A DNA stretch of 33,615 bases from a virus. Below the pieces are notes generated by a model. It had not been told where the DNA came from. It saw only the letters and a list, made by a program, of their open reading frames with translations, and did no database searches. Of the stretch, positions 1-7,999 are shown piece after piece. The DNA lies in IMG/VR virus record IMGVR_UViG_3300047510_003180, positions 1 through 33,615 of that record; one strand, 5' to 3'. The number at the start of each line of letters is the position of its first letter. The stretch's first letter is position 1. A program made the translations under genes and the position numbers.

Positions 1-2
1 CT

Positions 3-419
3 AGTATGTTGTTCCAGAGCGAAATTCCTATCATTAATATTCGTAGTATTGATATTGATCCAACGTGCGAACCTATCGCTGTTAATATGAATAAGATTGA
101 AGAAATGGTAGGGAAGTTTCGAGCAGTCACTGCCGATATGTGTGTTATTAGCAGTAATGCAGATGTTATCATTAATACCAGCTGTGAACATATTACACAG
201 TACGATTATGATACGTGGCTAAATGGTATTCCATCTAGCTCATTGCTTGTTTTACAAAGTAATAATTATCAAATTCCGGAGCACGTTCGAACAGCAAAAA
301 CATTAGATGAATTTAAAGAACAATCTAATATTAACATATTGTGGTCCGGAGAACTAGAATTGCCCTTATACAACCGATATATGATCATTGGAAGAAAGAA
401 TGTTACCTTATCCACATAA
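3..419 (+). CDS. SAM-dependent methyltransferase-like protein, C-terminal part (5' end outside window)
   Basis: The frame is open from the window edge, and the first ATG (base 6) has no ribosome site, so the real start lies to the left. The visible ~138 residues look like the second half of a class I methyltransferase fold. An IDIDP motif (acidic end of strand 2) comes first, then a VINTSCEH segment and a VLQSNNY segment, arranged as in phage class I methyltransferases of this kind. The glycine-rich SAM-binding motif I would lie in the missing part. The 3' end overlaps the start of the next radical-SAM gene by 20 bases, so the two are probably co-transcribed. The substrate is unknown. The family call is by pattern only. 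Confidence 0.6.
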   Translation, partial: SMLFQSEIPIINIRSIDIDPTCEPIAVNMNKIEEMVGKFRAVTADMCVISSNADVIINTSCEHITQYDYDTWLNGIPSSSLLVLQSNNYQIPEHVRTAKTLDEFKEQSNINILWSGELELPLYNRYMIIGRKNVTLST

Positions 420-1500
420 TATAAAATCAGTTCATATCGAATTAACTGACAAATGTCAAGCAGCCTGTCCTATGTGTTCGAGAAACGAGTTCGGCGGCAA
501 AGAACGCAGTCATATTAAAAATACTGAAATTACTTTAGAACAGTTTGTTCAATGGTTCCCTAGAGAATTCTTAATGAAACTTGATAGTTTTTATGCTTGT
601 GGAAATAACGGAGACCCTTTACTGGCTAAAGATTGTTTAGAAATATTCGAATATCTGGCTAATAACACTACTGATGATTGTAGACTTGCCATTCACACTA
701 ACGGAAGTTTGAGAAATAAAGAGTGGTGGACGAATCTTGCTAGAGTTCTGGGTAATAAAGGTTTGGTAGTTTTTGCTATCGATGGATTTAAAGGTCAGCA
801 TGAAATGTATAGGCGAAACACTAGTTGGGATAAAATTATTGAGAATGCTAAGACATTTATAGCTGCTGGCGGCAAAGCAAGATCAGATACTTTGTTATTC
901 AAACACAACGAAGATGAGGCAGAAAATCTAAAAGAATATCTACTTAGCATCGGGTTTGAAGAAGTTATTCTAAAACCAACACAAAGGTTTCACGGATTAC
1001 CTCAGTTCCCAGTAAAAGATCAATATGGTAACGTGGAATACTATATCGAAGGACCTACGAAACCGCAGTATAAAGAATACATTATGCAACCAAACATGGT
1101 TAAGTTAGTAGAAAAAGAAACTTATAATGCTCTAATTAAAAATTCTGAAATTGATCCGAAGTGTCAAACTGGTCGAGACTTATTTGTTAATACTTTTGGT
1201 AATGTGTGGCCCTGCTGTTTTGTACAGGCATTAAATGTCACTGACGGACTTGACTGGCAAGGTGCCGAATATGTTATTAGGGAAAGATTAAGACTATCCG
1301 CTGTAGATGTAGCAGATGATATTGGTATTCCAAATTTGCACGGAACTAATATCGTTGATATTTTGAATTCTTGCGGTTGGGGCGAAAGTCTTCCTAAACA
1401 TTATACCACTGATAAAAAATTAGTTTGTGTTAAAAGTTGTTCTACAAACTTACGAAAGTTGGTTGAAGATAATAACAAACCTCAAATACAATACTGGTAA
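400..1500 (+). CDS. Radical SAM protein with C-terminal SPASM-like cysteines
   Basis: A 366-residue radical SAM enzyme, expected to cleave S-adenosylmethionine with a 4Fe-4S cluster. The cluster motif CxxxCxxC is C19/C23/C26 (CQAACPMC). The usual GGEP is replaced by a NNGDP-type segment. A C-terminal group of cysteines (CQTG, WPCCF, CVKSC) fits an auxiliary-cluster SPASM-like domain. I chose the ATG at 400 because GGAAG lies just upstream; a TTG at 388 is also in frame. It is a clear paralogue of 10705-11775: both share a DGxxxxxxxYRxNxxWDKxIENAxxFIxAGG core and an FKHNE motif. It overlaps the methyltransferase upstream and converges on an oxygenase gene with 19 bases of 3' overlap. The substrate is unknown. 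Confidence 0.85.
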   Translation: MLPYPHNIKSVHIELTDKCQAACPMCSRNEFGGKERSHIKNTEITLEQFVQWFPREFLMKLDSFYACGNNGDPLLAKDCLEIFEYLANNTTDDCRLAIHTNGSLRNKEWWTNLARVLGNKGLVVFAIDGFKGQHEMYRRNTSWDKIIENAKTFIAAGGKARSDTLLFKHNEDEAENLKEYLLSIGFEEVILKPTQRFHGLPQFPVKDQYGNVEYYIEGPTKPQYKEYIMQPNMVKLVEKETYNALIKNSEIDPKCQTGRDLFVNTFGNVWPCCFVQALNVTDGLDWQGAEYVIRERLRLSAVDVADDIGIPNLHGTNIVDILNSCGWGESLPKHYTTDKKLVCVKSCSTNLRKLVEDNNKPQIQYW

Positions 1501-2162
1501 TCTAAAATAACACCTGCTCGGGTAATTGATTCAAAAGCACCTGTAAATGTATCTGGAGTCAGCGTGTTTAAATAAACTTCCTTTTCGCTGATTGCTTTGA
1601 AACCTGTAATTGTATTATTTTTTACACCTGCATTGATCAATGTCATAATCGGTGTGTACGCCAATTGCTTCCAATCATAGTCGCCTTCGATAATTTTAAT
1701 TTTAAGAAAAGGATCTTGTTCGTTGTATCTCGGTAAAAGAACACGCACATTAAGATGTATTCTAGTTCGAGGTCCCCAATTTGCCGCAACGTGTATTTTG
1801 CCTGTGTTCATATACCATAGTTGTCCGTCGGCAGGCAGATGGTATAATTTGTTGTCAGTTATATCAACTAAAAAACTGTAAGGATTGGTAATAATAGCAA
1901 GATGTATTCGATCATCTGGATCAGCGTGTGCAGTATATGACTCCGCAGATTCTAGTTTAAGAAGTCTAGCCTGCCCAATATTTCCTAAAGACTTTAATAC
2001 CTCACCTAACGGAGTTGATTCAAACTCCGGCAAAATTATCCAAGGATCATGAAAGAAAGATCCAGAAGGTTTATTCAAGTCTAGACGTTTTTCAAATACC
2101 AAATCATCAACTTGTTGTATAATGGGTTCTATAGAAAATTTTTGGTCGAGTTTAGTAAGCAT
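1482..2162 (-). CDS. Putative 2OG/Fe(II) oxygenase (aspartyl/asparaginyl hydroxylase-like)
   Basis: A 226-residue double-stranded beta-helix type protein. The iron-binding triad is visible as H79-x-D81 (YTAHAD) and H124 (GKIHVAAN), with R134 (TRIHLNV) placed to bind 2-oxoglutarate. This is the pattern of Asp/Asn beta-hydroxylase-like enzymes, which hydroxylate side chains, often on proteins. It is a single-gene minus-strand unit between two plus-strand units: its 3' end overlaps the radical SAM gene by 19 bases, and its start lies 10 bases from the divergent PP-loop gene. No clear ribosome site is seen. The substrate is unknown. Confidence 0.75.
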   Translation of the reverse strand: MLTKLDQKFSIEPIIQQVDDLVFEKRLDLNKPSGSFFHDPWIILPEFESTPLGEVLKSLGNIGQARLLKLESAESYTAHADPDDRIHLAIITNPYSFLVDITDNKLYHLPADGQLWYMNTGKIHVAANWGPRTRIHLNVRVLLPRYNEQDPFLKIKIIEGDYDWKQLAYTPIMTLINAGVKNNTITGFKAISEKEVYLNTLTPDTFTGAFESITRAGVILDYQYCI

Positions 2163-2172
2163 AATTATACTT

Positions 2173-2895
2173 ATGAAAGTAGATATACCGTTTGATAATA
2201 ATTGGAAAAGTGTTGCTATTGCGGTAAGTGGCGGCGCTGATAGCGCATTACTGACATTTCTAGTTTGTCAAACAGTAACAGAAAGAAATATTAATCCTTT
2301 TACTGTACACGTTATTAATAACATTAGATGCTGGAAGACTAAGCCCTGGCAACAAAGCGATTTTAAAAAAGTTTATAATTGGTTAGTTCAACGATTTCCA
2401 AAAATTAATTTTCAAATACACACAAATTTCGTACCTCCTGAACTAGAATGGGCCAATAAAGGTCCTAGCATTATCGATGAATACGGTAAGTTAGTCAGTG
2501 GAGACACACTAGAATTAAGATCCTTTGCAGAATTTGTATGCATCAATCAGGATGTTGATGCATATTTCAATGGCGTTACACGAAATCCAAAAGGCGTTGA
2601 TTTTCAGGGAATGCATACTAGAGATATAGAACCTACCGAAGAAAATCGTCATCTTAAACTAATGATACATATGGGAAAACTGGTATCGCATCCTTTTAGA
2701 TTTTTAGATAAAAGTTGGATAATTAAAAAGTATTATGAATTAGAGCTAGAGGATCTACTTAATACCACTAGAAGCTGCGAAGGAACTGTTCCAGGTTTAG
2801 ATTATACTAATTATAAACCTTATCAATATGTTCCGGTGTGTGGAGAATGTTTCTGGTGTAAGGAACGAGAGTGGGGAATTAAATGTCAAGATTAA
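2173..2895 (+). CDS. PP-loop ATP-pyrophosphatase, QueC/ExsB-like
   Basis: A 240-residue protein with a PP-loop motif SGGADS at residues 19-24, which activates a substrate by adenylation. A C-terminal cysteine set C202, C223, C226, C229 (RSCEG then CGECFWC) matches the zinc site of QueC (7-cyano-7-deazaguanine synthase). The spacing between the first two cysteines is longer than I recall for standard QueC. The open frame extends to 2122, but the ATG at 2173 is a better start because it leads straight into the domain and avoids the divergent gene. No QueD, QueE or FolE homologue is present in the window, so a 7-deazaguanine role is unproven. It may adenylate another carboxylate or amide substrate. 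It overlaps the SGNH gene by 13 bases. Confidence 0.65.
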   Translation: MKVDIPFDNNWKSVAIAVSGGADSALLTFLVCQTVTERNINPFTVHVINNIRCWKTKPWQQSDFKKVYNWLVQRFPKINFQIHTNFVPPELEWANKGPSIIDEYGKLVSGDTLELRSFAEFVCINQDVDAYFNGVTRNPKGVDFQGMHTRDIEPTEENRHLKLMIHMGKLVSHPFRFLDKSWIIKKYYELELEDLLNTTRSCEGTVPGLDYTNYKPYQYVPVCGECFWCKEREWGIKCQD

Positions 2896-3515
2896 TTACA
2901 TTTGGGTGTTCATATACATTTGGACATGGTTTACCCGACTGTCTAGATCAAGAAGTTGATGGTTGTAGAATACCTCCAGAAACTGCTAGTAATCTAGGTT
3001 GGCCAGTTATTCTAGCAAACAAAATGAATAGAACACTGATAAACGTGTCTAGGCCAGGATCTAGTAATTTAGAAATACTATATTCTATATTAAGTTTTGA
3101 TTTTCAATCAACCGATCAAATTGTTGTTATGTGGTCACATAACATTCGAGATATTATCTTTACTGAGGATGATATGAACCCATTATTACGTTTACGACTA
3201 GGACCTTGGAGTAACGAACGATATGCACAGCAATGGGTATTAAAGGTAACTGAAAGAGATTATTGTTTAAAGACCTGGATATATATTCAACATTCTGATT
3301 TATTTTTTGAAAAGAAAAATATTAAATGGCTTCATTATCCGGCAGCGCCTCACGAATTATTAGAATTTAAATTTAATTTTATCAATTCTGATCATATTTG
3401 TTTCGACGGATTTAAAATAGTCGATGATGCTGAAGATAATAAACATCCAGGTTTGAAAACCCAACAATTAATAGCCGACAAGATTTACAACCAATTGTAT
3501 GAACAATCAAAGTAA
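2883..3515 (+). CDS. SGNH/GDSL-like hydrolase
   Basis: A 210-residue protein with SGNH-fold blocks: FGCSYTFG near the N-terminus (nucleophile Ser10), PGSSN at 58-62 (block II/III Gly and Asn), and a late DxxxxxxHPG segment (H188) providing Asp/His. SGNH enzymes are esterases, lipases or acyl transferases, often acting on glycans or lipids. It has no obvious signal peptide. It overlaps the PP-loop gene by 13 bases and the twitch radical SAM gene by 17 bases, so translation is probably coupled. A second SGNH protein is encoded at 13327-14055. In an enzyme island like this a role in trimming or transferring acyl groups is possible, but that is inference. Confidence 0.6.
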   Translation: MSRLITFGCSYTFGHGLPDCLDQEVDGCRIPPETASNLGWPVILANKMNRTLINVSRPGSSNLEILYSILSFDFQSTDQIVVMWSHNIRDIIFTEDDMNPLLRLRLGPWSNERYAQQWVLKVTERDYCLKTWIYIQHSDLFFEKKNIKWLHYPAAPHELLEFKFNFINSDHICFDGFKIVDDAEDNKHPGLKTQQLIADKIYNQLYEQSK

Positions 3516-4764
3516 AACATTTTGTATACATCCTTTCACAGGATTGGCAACACGAGAAGACGGTGCAGTCAAGGTCTGCTGCCGTAGTCAGCCTGTGGGT
3601 TGGATACAAGAACAGAGCATAGAAGATATTTGGAACAGCGAAACTATATGTGAAGTTCGCAGGCAAGTGCTCTGCGGTGAGCGTCCTGAAGTCTGCAAAC
3701 CCTGTTTTGATCTAGAAGATCAAGGTGTAGAAAGTCTGCGCCAACGACACATCAATGGCGTCATACCTGAATCAAGAATTAATTTATATCCCAACGCACT
3801 AGATAGCCTACGTGAAGATTACACAATGCCGTTTGAATTTCCTACAATGGAAATTAAACTTAATAATCTCTGTAATTTAAAATGCAGAATGTGCAATCCG
3901 TTAGATAGTACTAGCTGGAAAGACTGGGATTATGTCAAACCTTTTTATGAAAAAGAAAATAACTACCTTGTTCCCACAGTGGCCAAGTTGGTGCGTACTC
4001 CCGGACAGTACATTGGTCCTTTTGATGACACTGAAAACTGGTGGGTTAGTTTCGAAAAACTTTTGCCATATTTTCGTAGAGTAGAGTTTGCGGGAGGAGA
4101 ACCTTTGATGGATCCGCAGCACTATAAGATCTTAGATATGTTAAAGCCTTACGCTAAAAACATAGAAATCAAGTATGCTACTAACGGCACTACGTTAGGT
4201 ATAAGTCGAGATAGAACTATTCACGACTACTGGCCATATTTTAAATCTGTAGCAGTGAATGTTAGTCTTGATGGTATACATAGTGTATATGATTATATTC
4301 GTACCAATAGCAACTTTGCAGAAGTCGAAAAGAACATCAAAGAAATACAGACAATACCAAATGTCAGTAGAGTAGTAGGGGCATTTACTGCACAGGCTGG
4401 AAATATTTTACAGGCAGCAGAGTGTATCGATTATTTTATCAATGAAATGAACATAGTATTCTACAGCCATCGTGTAAGTTATCCTAATGTACTATCGGCC
4501 CAAGTACTACCGCAGGAATTAAAAGACTTAGCCATCAGCAGATTGCAGACAGTATCTAACAGAATTTGTACATTCCCTAACATAGAAAAATATCCTATTC
4601 TAGAAAAAATTACCCAACAACAAATTAAAGATAATATCAACTATCTGCGAGCCAGGGATCAAAGTCATTTATGGCAAGATTTTTTAGAATTTAATCGTAA
4701 ATTAGATACTACAAGAAATCAAAATTTATTAGAGGCTGTACCGGAGTTTACTGCATATGTATAA
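3499..4764 (+). CDS. Twitch-domain radical SAM protein
   Basis: A 421-residue protein. The N-terminal ~80 residues form a cysteine domain of the twitch/SPASM type (C9 in FCIHPF, C27-C28, C66xxC69, then EDQG), with the sequence IEDIWNS typical of such domains. The radical SAM core follows with C125/C129/C132 (CNLKCRMC) and GGEP at 199-202. Placing the auxiliary-cluster domain before the core is a permuted order compared with classical SPASM maturases. Paralogues are at 6614, 18149 and 19359. It overlaps the SGNH gene by 17 bases and the next radical SAM gene by 8 bases. Base composition at 3540-3720 is slightly richer in G+C than in its neighbours. The substrate is unknown. Confidence 0.85.
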   Translation: MNNQSKTFCIHPFTGLATREDGAVKVCCRSQPVGWIQEQSIEDIWNSETICEVRRQVLCGERPEVCKPCFDLEDQGVESLRQRHINGVIPESRINLYPNALDSLREDYTMPFEFPTMEIKLNNLCNLKCRMCNPLDSTSWKDWDYVKPFYEKENNYLVPTVAKLVRTPGQYIGPFDDTENWWVSFEKLLPYFRRVEFAGGEPLMDPQHYKILDMLKPYAKNIEIKYATNGTTLGISRDRTIHDYWPYFKSVAVNVSLDGIHSVYDYIRTNSNFAEVEKNIKEIQTIPNVSRVVGAFTAQAGNILQAAECIDYFINEMNIVFYSHRVSYPNVLSAQVLPQELKDLAISRLQTVSNRICTFPNIEKYPILEKITQQQIKDNINYLRARDQSHLWQDFLEFNRKLDTTRNQNLLEAVPEFTAYV

Positions 4765-5656
4765 GGTTACTTCAGCTTGGCCTCACCAAGATCAGCTTAA
4801 AGTAGAATGGAATCTAGGTAAACGCTGTAACTACGATTGCAGTTATTGTCCTTCTGAGATACACGATAATGTTAGTCCCCATACAGATATCAATCTTTTA
4901 GAGAGAGCAGTGGATAGACTCTGCGAAATAGGCAAGCCTTTACGCATCAGTTTAACGGGTGGCGAACCTTGCGTTCACCCCGACATAGAAGATCTTTTAG
5001 ATTATTTTAAGAGAAAAGACATATTTTGGGTCAACTTAACTACTAATGGAACTAGGGGTTATCGTTGGTATTTAGATCATGAAATGTTTTACAATCACAT
5101 AGTATTCAGTCTGCATTTTGAACAAGACTGGCATAGAATTTTTGATACAATATTAAAATATTATGATACTACCGAGAGAGATTTTTTTGTGAATGTAATG
5201 GCACATCACAAGTATATGCATAATGTCAAGACTGTAGTCAAGAAGTTTGACGAATTAGGAATTAAATATGCCGTTCGTAGAATACGATGGACCGAAGGCG
5301 ATCATAATGTATTCGATGATCTTAAATACGACGGACAAGACCTACAGTGGATATTGAATAAAGACGCTACAGCTAAACCTAATTGCCGTATAGACGATGA
5401 AAAAATCATTCATTCTAACGATGTAATCAAACAACATTTAAATCAATTTAAAGGGTGGCGGTGCAATGCTGGACTTGAAAGCCTAATGATTAATTGGGAC
5501 GGTGATGTACATCGTGCAACCTGTCGAGTTGGCGGAAGTTTGGGCAACATCTACCAAGGTACTTTTGCAGTCCCGCAACAGCCCATCGAGTGTACTAGAG
5601 ATTGGTGTACCTGTGCAGCAGATATACCTCTGACGAAGGTGAAGACGATTGAATAA
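4757..5656 (+). CDS. Radical SAM protein with C-terminal cysteine cluster
   Basis: A 299-residue protein with cluster motif C24/C28/C31 (CNYDCSYC) and GGEP at 68-71 (LTGGEP). The C-terminal part carries several cysteines (WRCNAG, ATCRVGG, CTRDWCTC), consistent with one auxiliary iron-sulfur cluster. It is closely related in layout to the protein encoded opposite it at 5595-6617, which has the same WxCNxGxxSL and CxCxxxxxL features. The two genes converge and share 62 bases at their 3' ends. The start overlaps the previous gene by 8 bases. The substrate is unknown. Confidence 0.85.
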   Translation: MYKVTSAWPHQDQLKVEWNLGKRCNYDCSYCPSEIHDNVSPHTDINLLERAVDRLCEIGKPLRISLTGGEPCVHPDIEDLLDYFKRKDIFWVNLTTNGTRGYRWYLDHEMFYNHIVFSLHFEQDWHRIFDTILKYYDTTERDFFVNVMAHHKYMHNVKTVVKKFDELGIKYAVRRIRWTEGDHNVFDDLKYDGQDLQWILNKDATAKPNCRIDDEKIIHSNDVIKQHLNQFKGWRCNAGLESLMINWDGDVHRATCRVGGSLGNIYQGTFAVPQQPIECTRDWCTCAADIPLTKVKTIE

Positions 5657-6617
5657 TTTTCTTAGTGAGATTACTTTCTGGTTGACACCAACAACTTAAT
5701 TTAGAGCAAGTAGTTGACCTAAGAGCTGGTTTGAAATTTTCTATAAAATCTTTATCTCTAATATTATATTGAAAATCTAAATTATAAAGATTGTTTCCGC
5801 AAGCGCCTGTTAAATTTCCATTTTTGTCTATGAACAGACTATCAATGCCTAGGTTACAGTCCCAACCATAGAAATTATTGATCTTCTTCAGTATGATTTC
5901 GTTGTTTTTAACATTAATCTTACTGCCGTCTTCGGTAACTACACTAGTTTTTAACAAAGTATGTTTGTTATTGATTAGGAACCAAAAAGGATTAGCCTGA
6001 CGCAGTCTATGTTTCTTTAGTATTTCTTTTTGTTCTTCGTTGTAATTTATAGTACTATGATAGATCTCTTGTATATCTATACCCCATCTACGTTGGCTTT
6101 TCTTAAGGCGTTTTACTAAATCCATGCATTTGTCCCAATGATTAGGATCCATTAATACCAGACCTGTGATAATTACCCGTTGGTCATATAGACAATCGGC
6201 AACTTTGATAAAGTGATCTACATCCACACTCTCATGATGACAACTAAGTATAACCTTATCCATATACTTGCCATATTGTTCCCACCAGCGTAGTGTTCTA
6301 GATCCGTTAGAACTCATACTGAATATACAATCAAAGTTATCTTTAAAATGTTGTATGAAGCGTCCGAACTCTGGCCACATAGTGGGTTCGCCGCCTATGA
6401 TGTGTAATTCAAAAGTTTTTTTATCTAGATTTTTAATGTAGTAATTTAATAAGTGTTCTAAATTTTTAACAAACAAATCATATTCGGGCCACCGATGTGT
6501 GCCTTCATTGCTACCTGGAAAACAATACCAACATTTGTAATTACAGGTATTGCCTAGCATGATTTCAATCCGTAATTTATTTTCAGGCCAACGGTGTTTA
6601 ACTTCTACAATTTTCAT
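5595..6617 (-). CDS. Radical SAM protein with C-terminal cysteine cluster (paralogue of the convergent gene)
   Basis: A 340-residue protein with C25/C29/C32 (CNYKCWYC), GGEP at 75-78 and a C-terminal cysteine group (WDCNLG, GACGNN, SKLSCWCQ). It resembles the plus-strand neighbour 4757-5656 along its length, so the pair looks like an inverted duplication or two related insertions. Its last ~20 residues are encoded in the 62-base overlap with that neighbour. It is the distal gene of a five-gene minus-strand operon (10664 to 5595) and starts by a 4-base ATGA overlap with the gene before it. Confidence 0.85.
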   Translation of the reverse strand: MKIVEVKHRWPENKLRIEIMLGNTCNYKCWYCFPGSNEGTHRWPEYDLFVKNLEHLLNYYIKNLDKKTFELHIIGGEPTMWPEFGRFIQHFKDNFDCIFSMSSNGSRTLRWWEQYGKYMDKVILSCHHESVDVDHFIKVADCLYDQRVIITGLVLMDPNHWDKCMDLVKRLKKSQRRWGIDIQEIYHSTINYNEEQKEILKKHRLRQANPFWFLINNKHTLLKTSVVTEDGSKINVKNNEIILKKINNFYGWDCNLGIDSLFIDKNGNLTGACGNNLYNLDFQYNIRDKDFIENFKPALRSTTCSKLSCWCQPESNLTKKIIQSSSPSSEVYLLHRYTNL

Positions 6618-7999
6618 ACTAGATGTGACAGCTCTGGAAATATTGATTGAAAGCTTGTGCCTCTAATCTCATCTAGATTATTGATATATTCTTTAAATGC
6701 AGGTAATTGATCTGTGTGATCTTCTGCATCCATAAAATCTAATACAGCTTGCCAACGACGCCAACCGTAGGGATTGTCCTTCCAATAGTCTTCGTCTTGC
6801 CGGTAATTTTCGTGTAACCAGTTAGATAGCTCTGCGAATTTTCTGCGAACTTCGACTTTGTCTTCGGAGGGTAGACAATGTATGCTTAAAAATGTTGGTA
6901 TGTACAATAGGTGCATATTGAAGATCCCACCACCCATCTGTACATTGCCCGGTACTAGGCCCAGATTAATTTTCTTAAAATTTTGTTGTACTTTCCAACG
7001 AGCAAAGTCTGGCAAGTGTTTGATATTCAATATCTGTATAGCAGTGGCTATACTAACTTGTACGTTGTCTGGTGTTCGATCTAACTTGTGTAGATTTTCT
7101 ACAATAGTTGCCCACTCACTAGGATATCTAATATACCAATTGCGTTGATCTGTAGCATCTAAACTAACAGCAAATTTAACTCTATTAAAAGGCTTCCATA
7201 GTTCTAGAATTTCATCATCTAATAAGAGTGCATTACTATTATAACGAATTAAAATTTGATCAGCATAACCCTGTCTAATGATTTCTTCCAAGAAAAGTTT
7301 ATGCTCCTTGATCATTAAGGGTTCACCACCTGCGAAATACACCTGTTTTAGATTAGGTATCTGAGCATACATCTCTTTCCAGAAGTCCGGATTCTCATAC
7401 CAAGTGTTGTTAAATTTATCACTGTTCCATTCCATCTGTTCAGCAACAATAGGTATGGTAGTTTTTTTCATTAATTTTTCGTAATCTTGTACCCAACGAC
7501 TGCTGTCGTGAGGCGAACACATTACACATTTTAGATTACAGGTGTGTCCTAATCTTAAATCTAGATAAGTGAGTTTATCCGGTATCGTTCCGTCTTTTTT
7601 AGTTTGACGAACTAGCTCTTCTAAATCGATACCGTCATTCATCCACGTATAAGTTTCCCAGAGCCTTTTACTAATTACACCTTGATCTTCTTCACTTATA
7701 CATTTACCACAACTGGCAGGTATTTTACCTTCCAACATAGTTAGACGTACATCTCTCATGTATTGATTATTCCACGCCTCTAAAGGTTTACTAATACCAA
7801 AATTTGCAGGTACGCCCTTTTCATTCTTTACTAAACCTACACCATGATCTGTGCCGGCACCGCTGGCATTGGCTGAACAACAAAGCCGCATATCACCATT
7901 AGGCCTTGTGGCAAAATGAATCCAAGGCAATATACAAAAGGTGCGACTGCCTGTTTTTTGTTCGAGAAGTTGGTAAAACTTTTTTTTATCGTTATTCAT
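6614..7999 (-). CDS. Twitch-domain radical SAM protein
   Basis: A 461-residue protein with an N-terminal cysteine domain (FCILPW at 21-26, CC at 40-41, CGKC at 97-100, EEDQG) followed by the radical SAM core with C154/C158/C161 (CNLKCVMC) and a downstream FAGGEP. It has the same permuted layout as 3499-4764, with an insertion between the CC pair and the EAW segment. It is joined by 4-base overlaps to both the upstream gene (7996-9474) and the downstream one (5595-6617), so translation is coupled. The substrate is unknown. Confidence 0.85.
   Translation of the reverse strand: MNNDKKKFYQLLEQKTGSRTFCILPWIHFATRPNGDMRLCCSANASGAGTDHGVGLVKNEKGVPANFGISKPLEAWNNQYMRDVRLTMLEGKIPASCGKCISEEDQGVISKRLWETYTWMNDGIDLEELVRQTKKDGTIPDKLTYLDLRLGHTCNLKCVMCSPHDSSRWVQDYEKLMKKTTIPIVAEQMEWNSDKFNNTWYENPDFWKEMYAQIPNLKQVYFAGGEPLMIKEHKLFLEEIIRQGYADQILIRYNSNALLLDDEILELWKPFNRVKFAVSLDATDQRNWYIRYPSEWATIVENLHKLDRTPDNVQVSIATAIQILNIKHLPDFARWKVQQNFKKINLGLVPGNVQMGGGIFNMHLLYIPTFLSIHCLPSEDKVEVRRKFAELSNWLHENYRQDEDYWKDNPYGWRRWQAVLDFMDAEDHTDQLPAFKEYINNLDEIRGTSFQSIFPELSHLV

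Noticed and set aside
388-402. TTG start at 388 for the first radical SAM gene
   Set aside because: ATG at 400 has GGAAG upstream and gives less overlap with the preceding gene; the TTG would lie before the ribosome site.
2173-2895. A complete queuosine or deazaguanine pathway
   Set aside because: Only a QueC-like gene is present; the radical SAM proteins here use plain CxxxCxxC motifs with no QueE-type insertion and no QueD or FolE motif is seen.
3412-3666. Minus-strand frame across the SGNH/twitch gene junction
   Set aside because: It lies opposite two well-supported coding regions, has no ribosome site and no recognisable domain.
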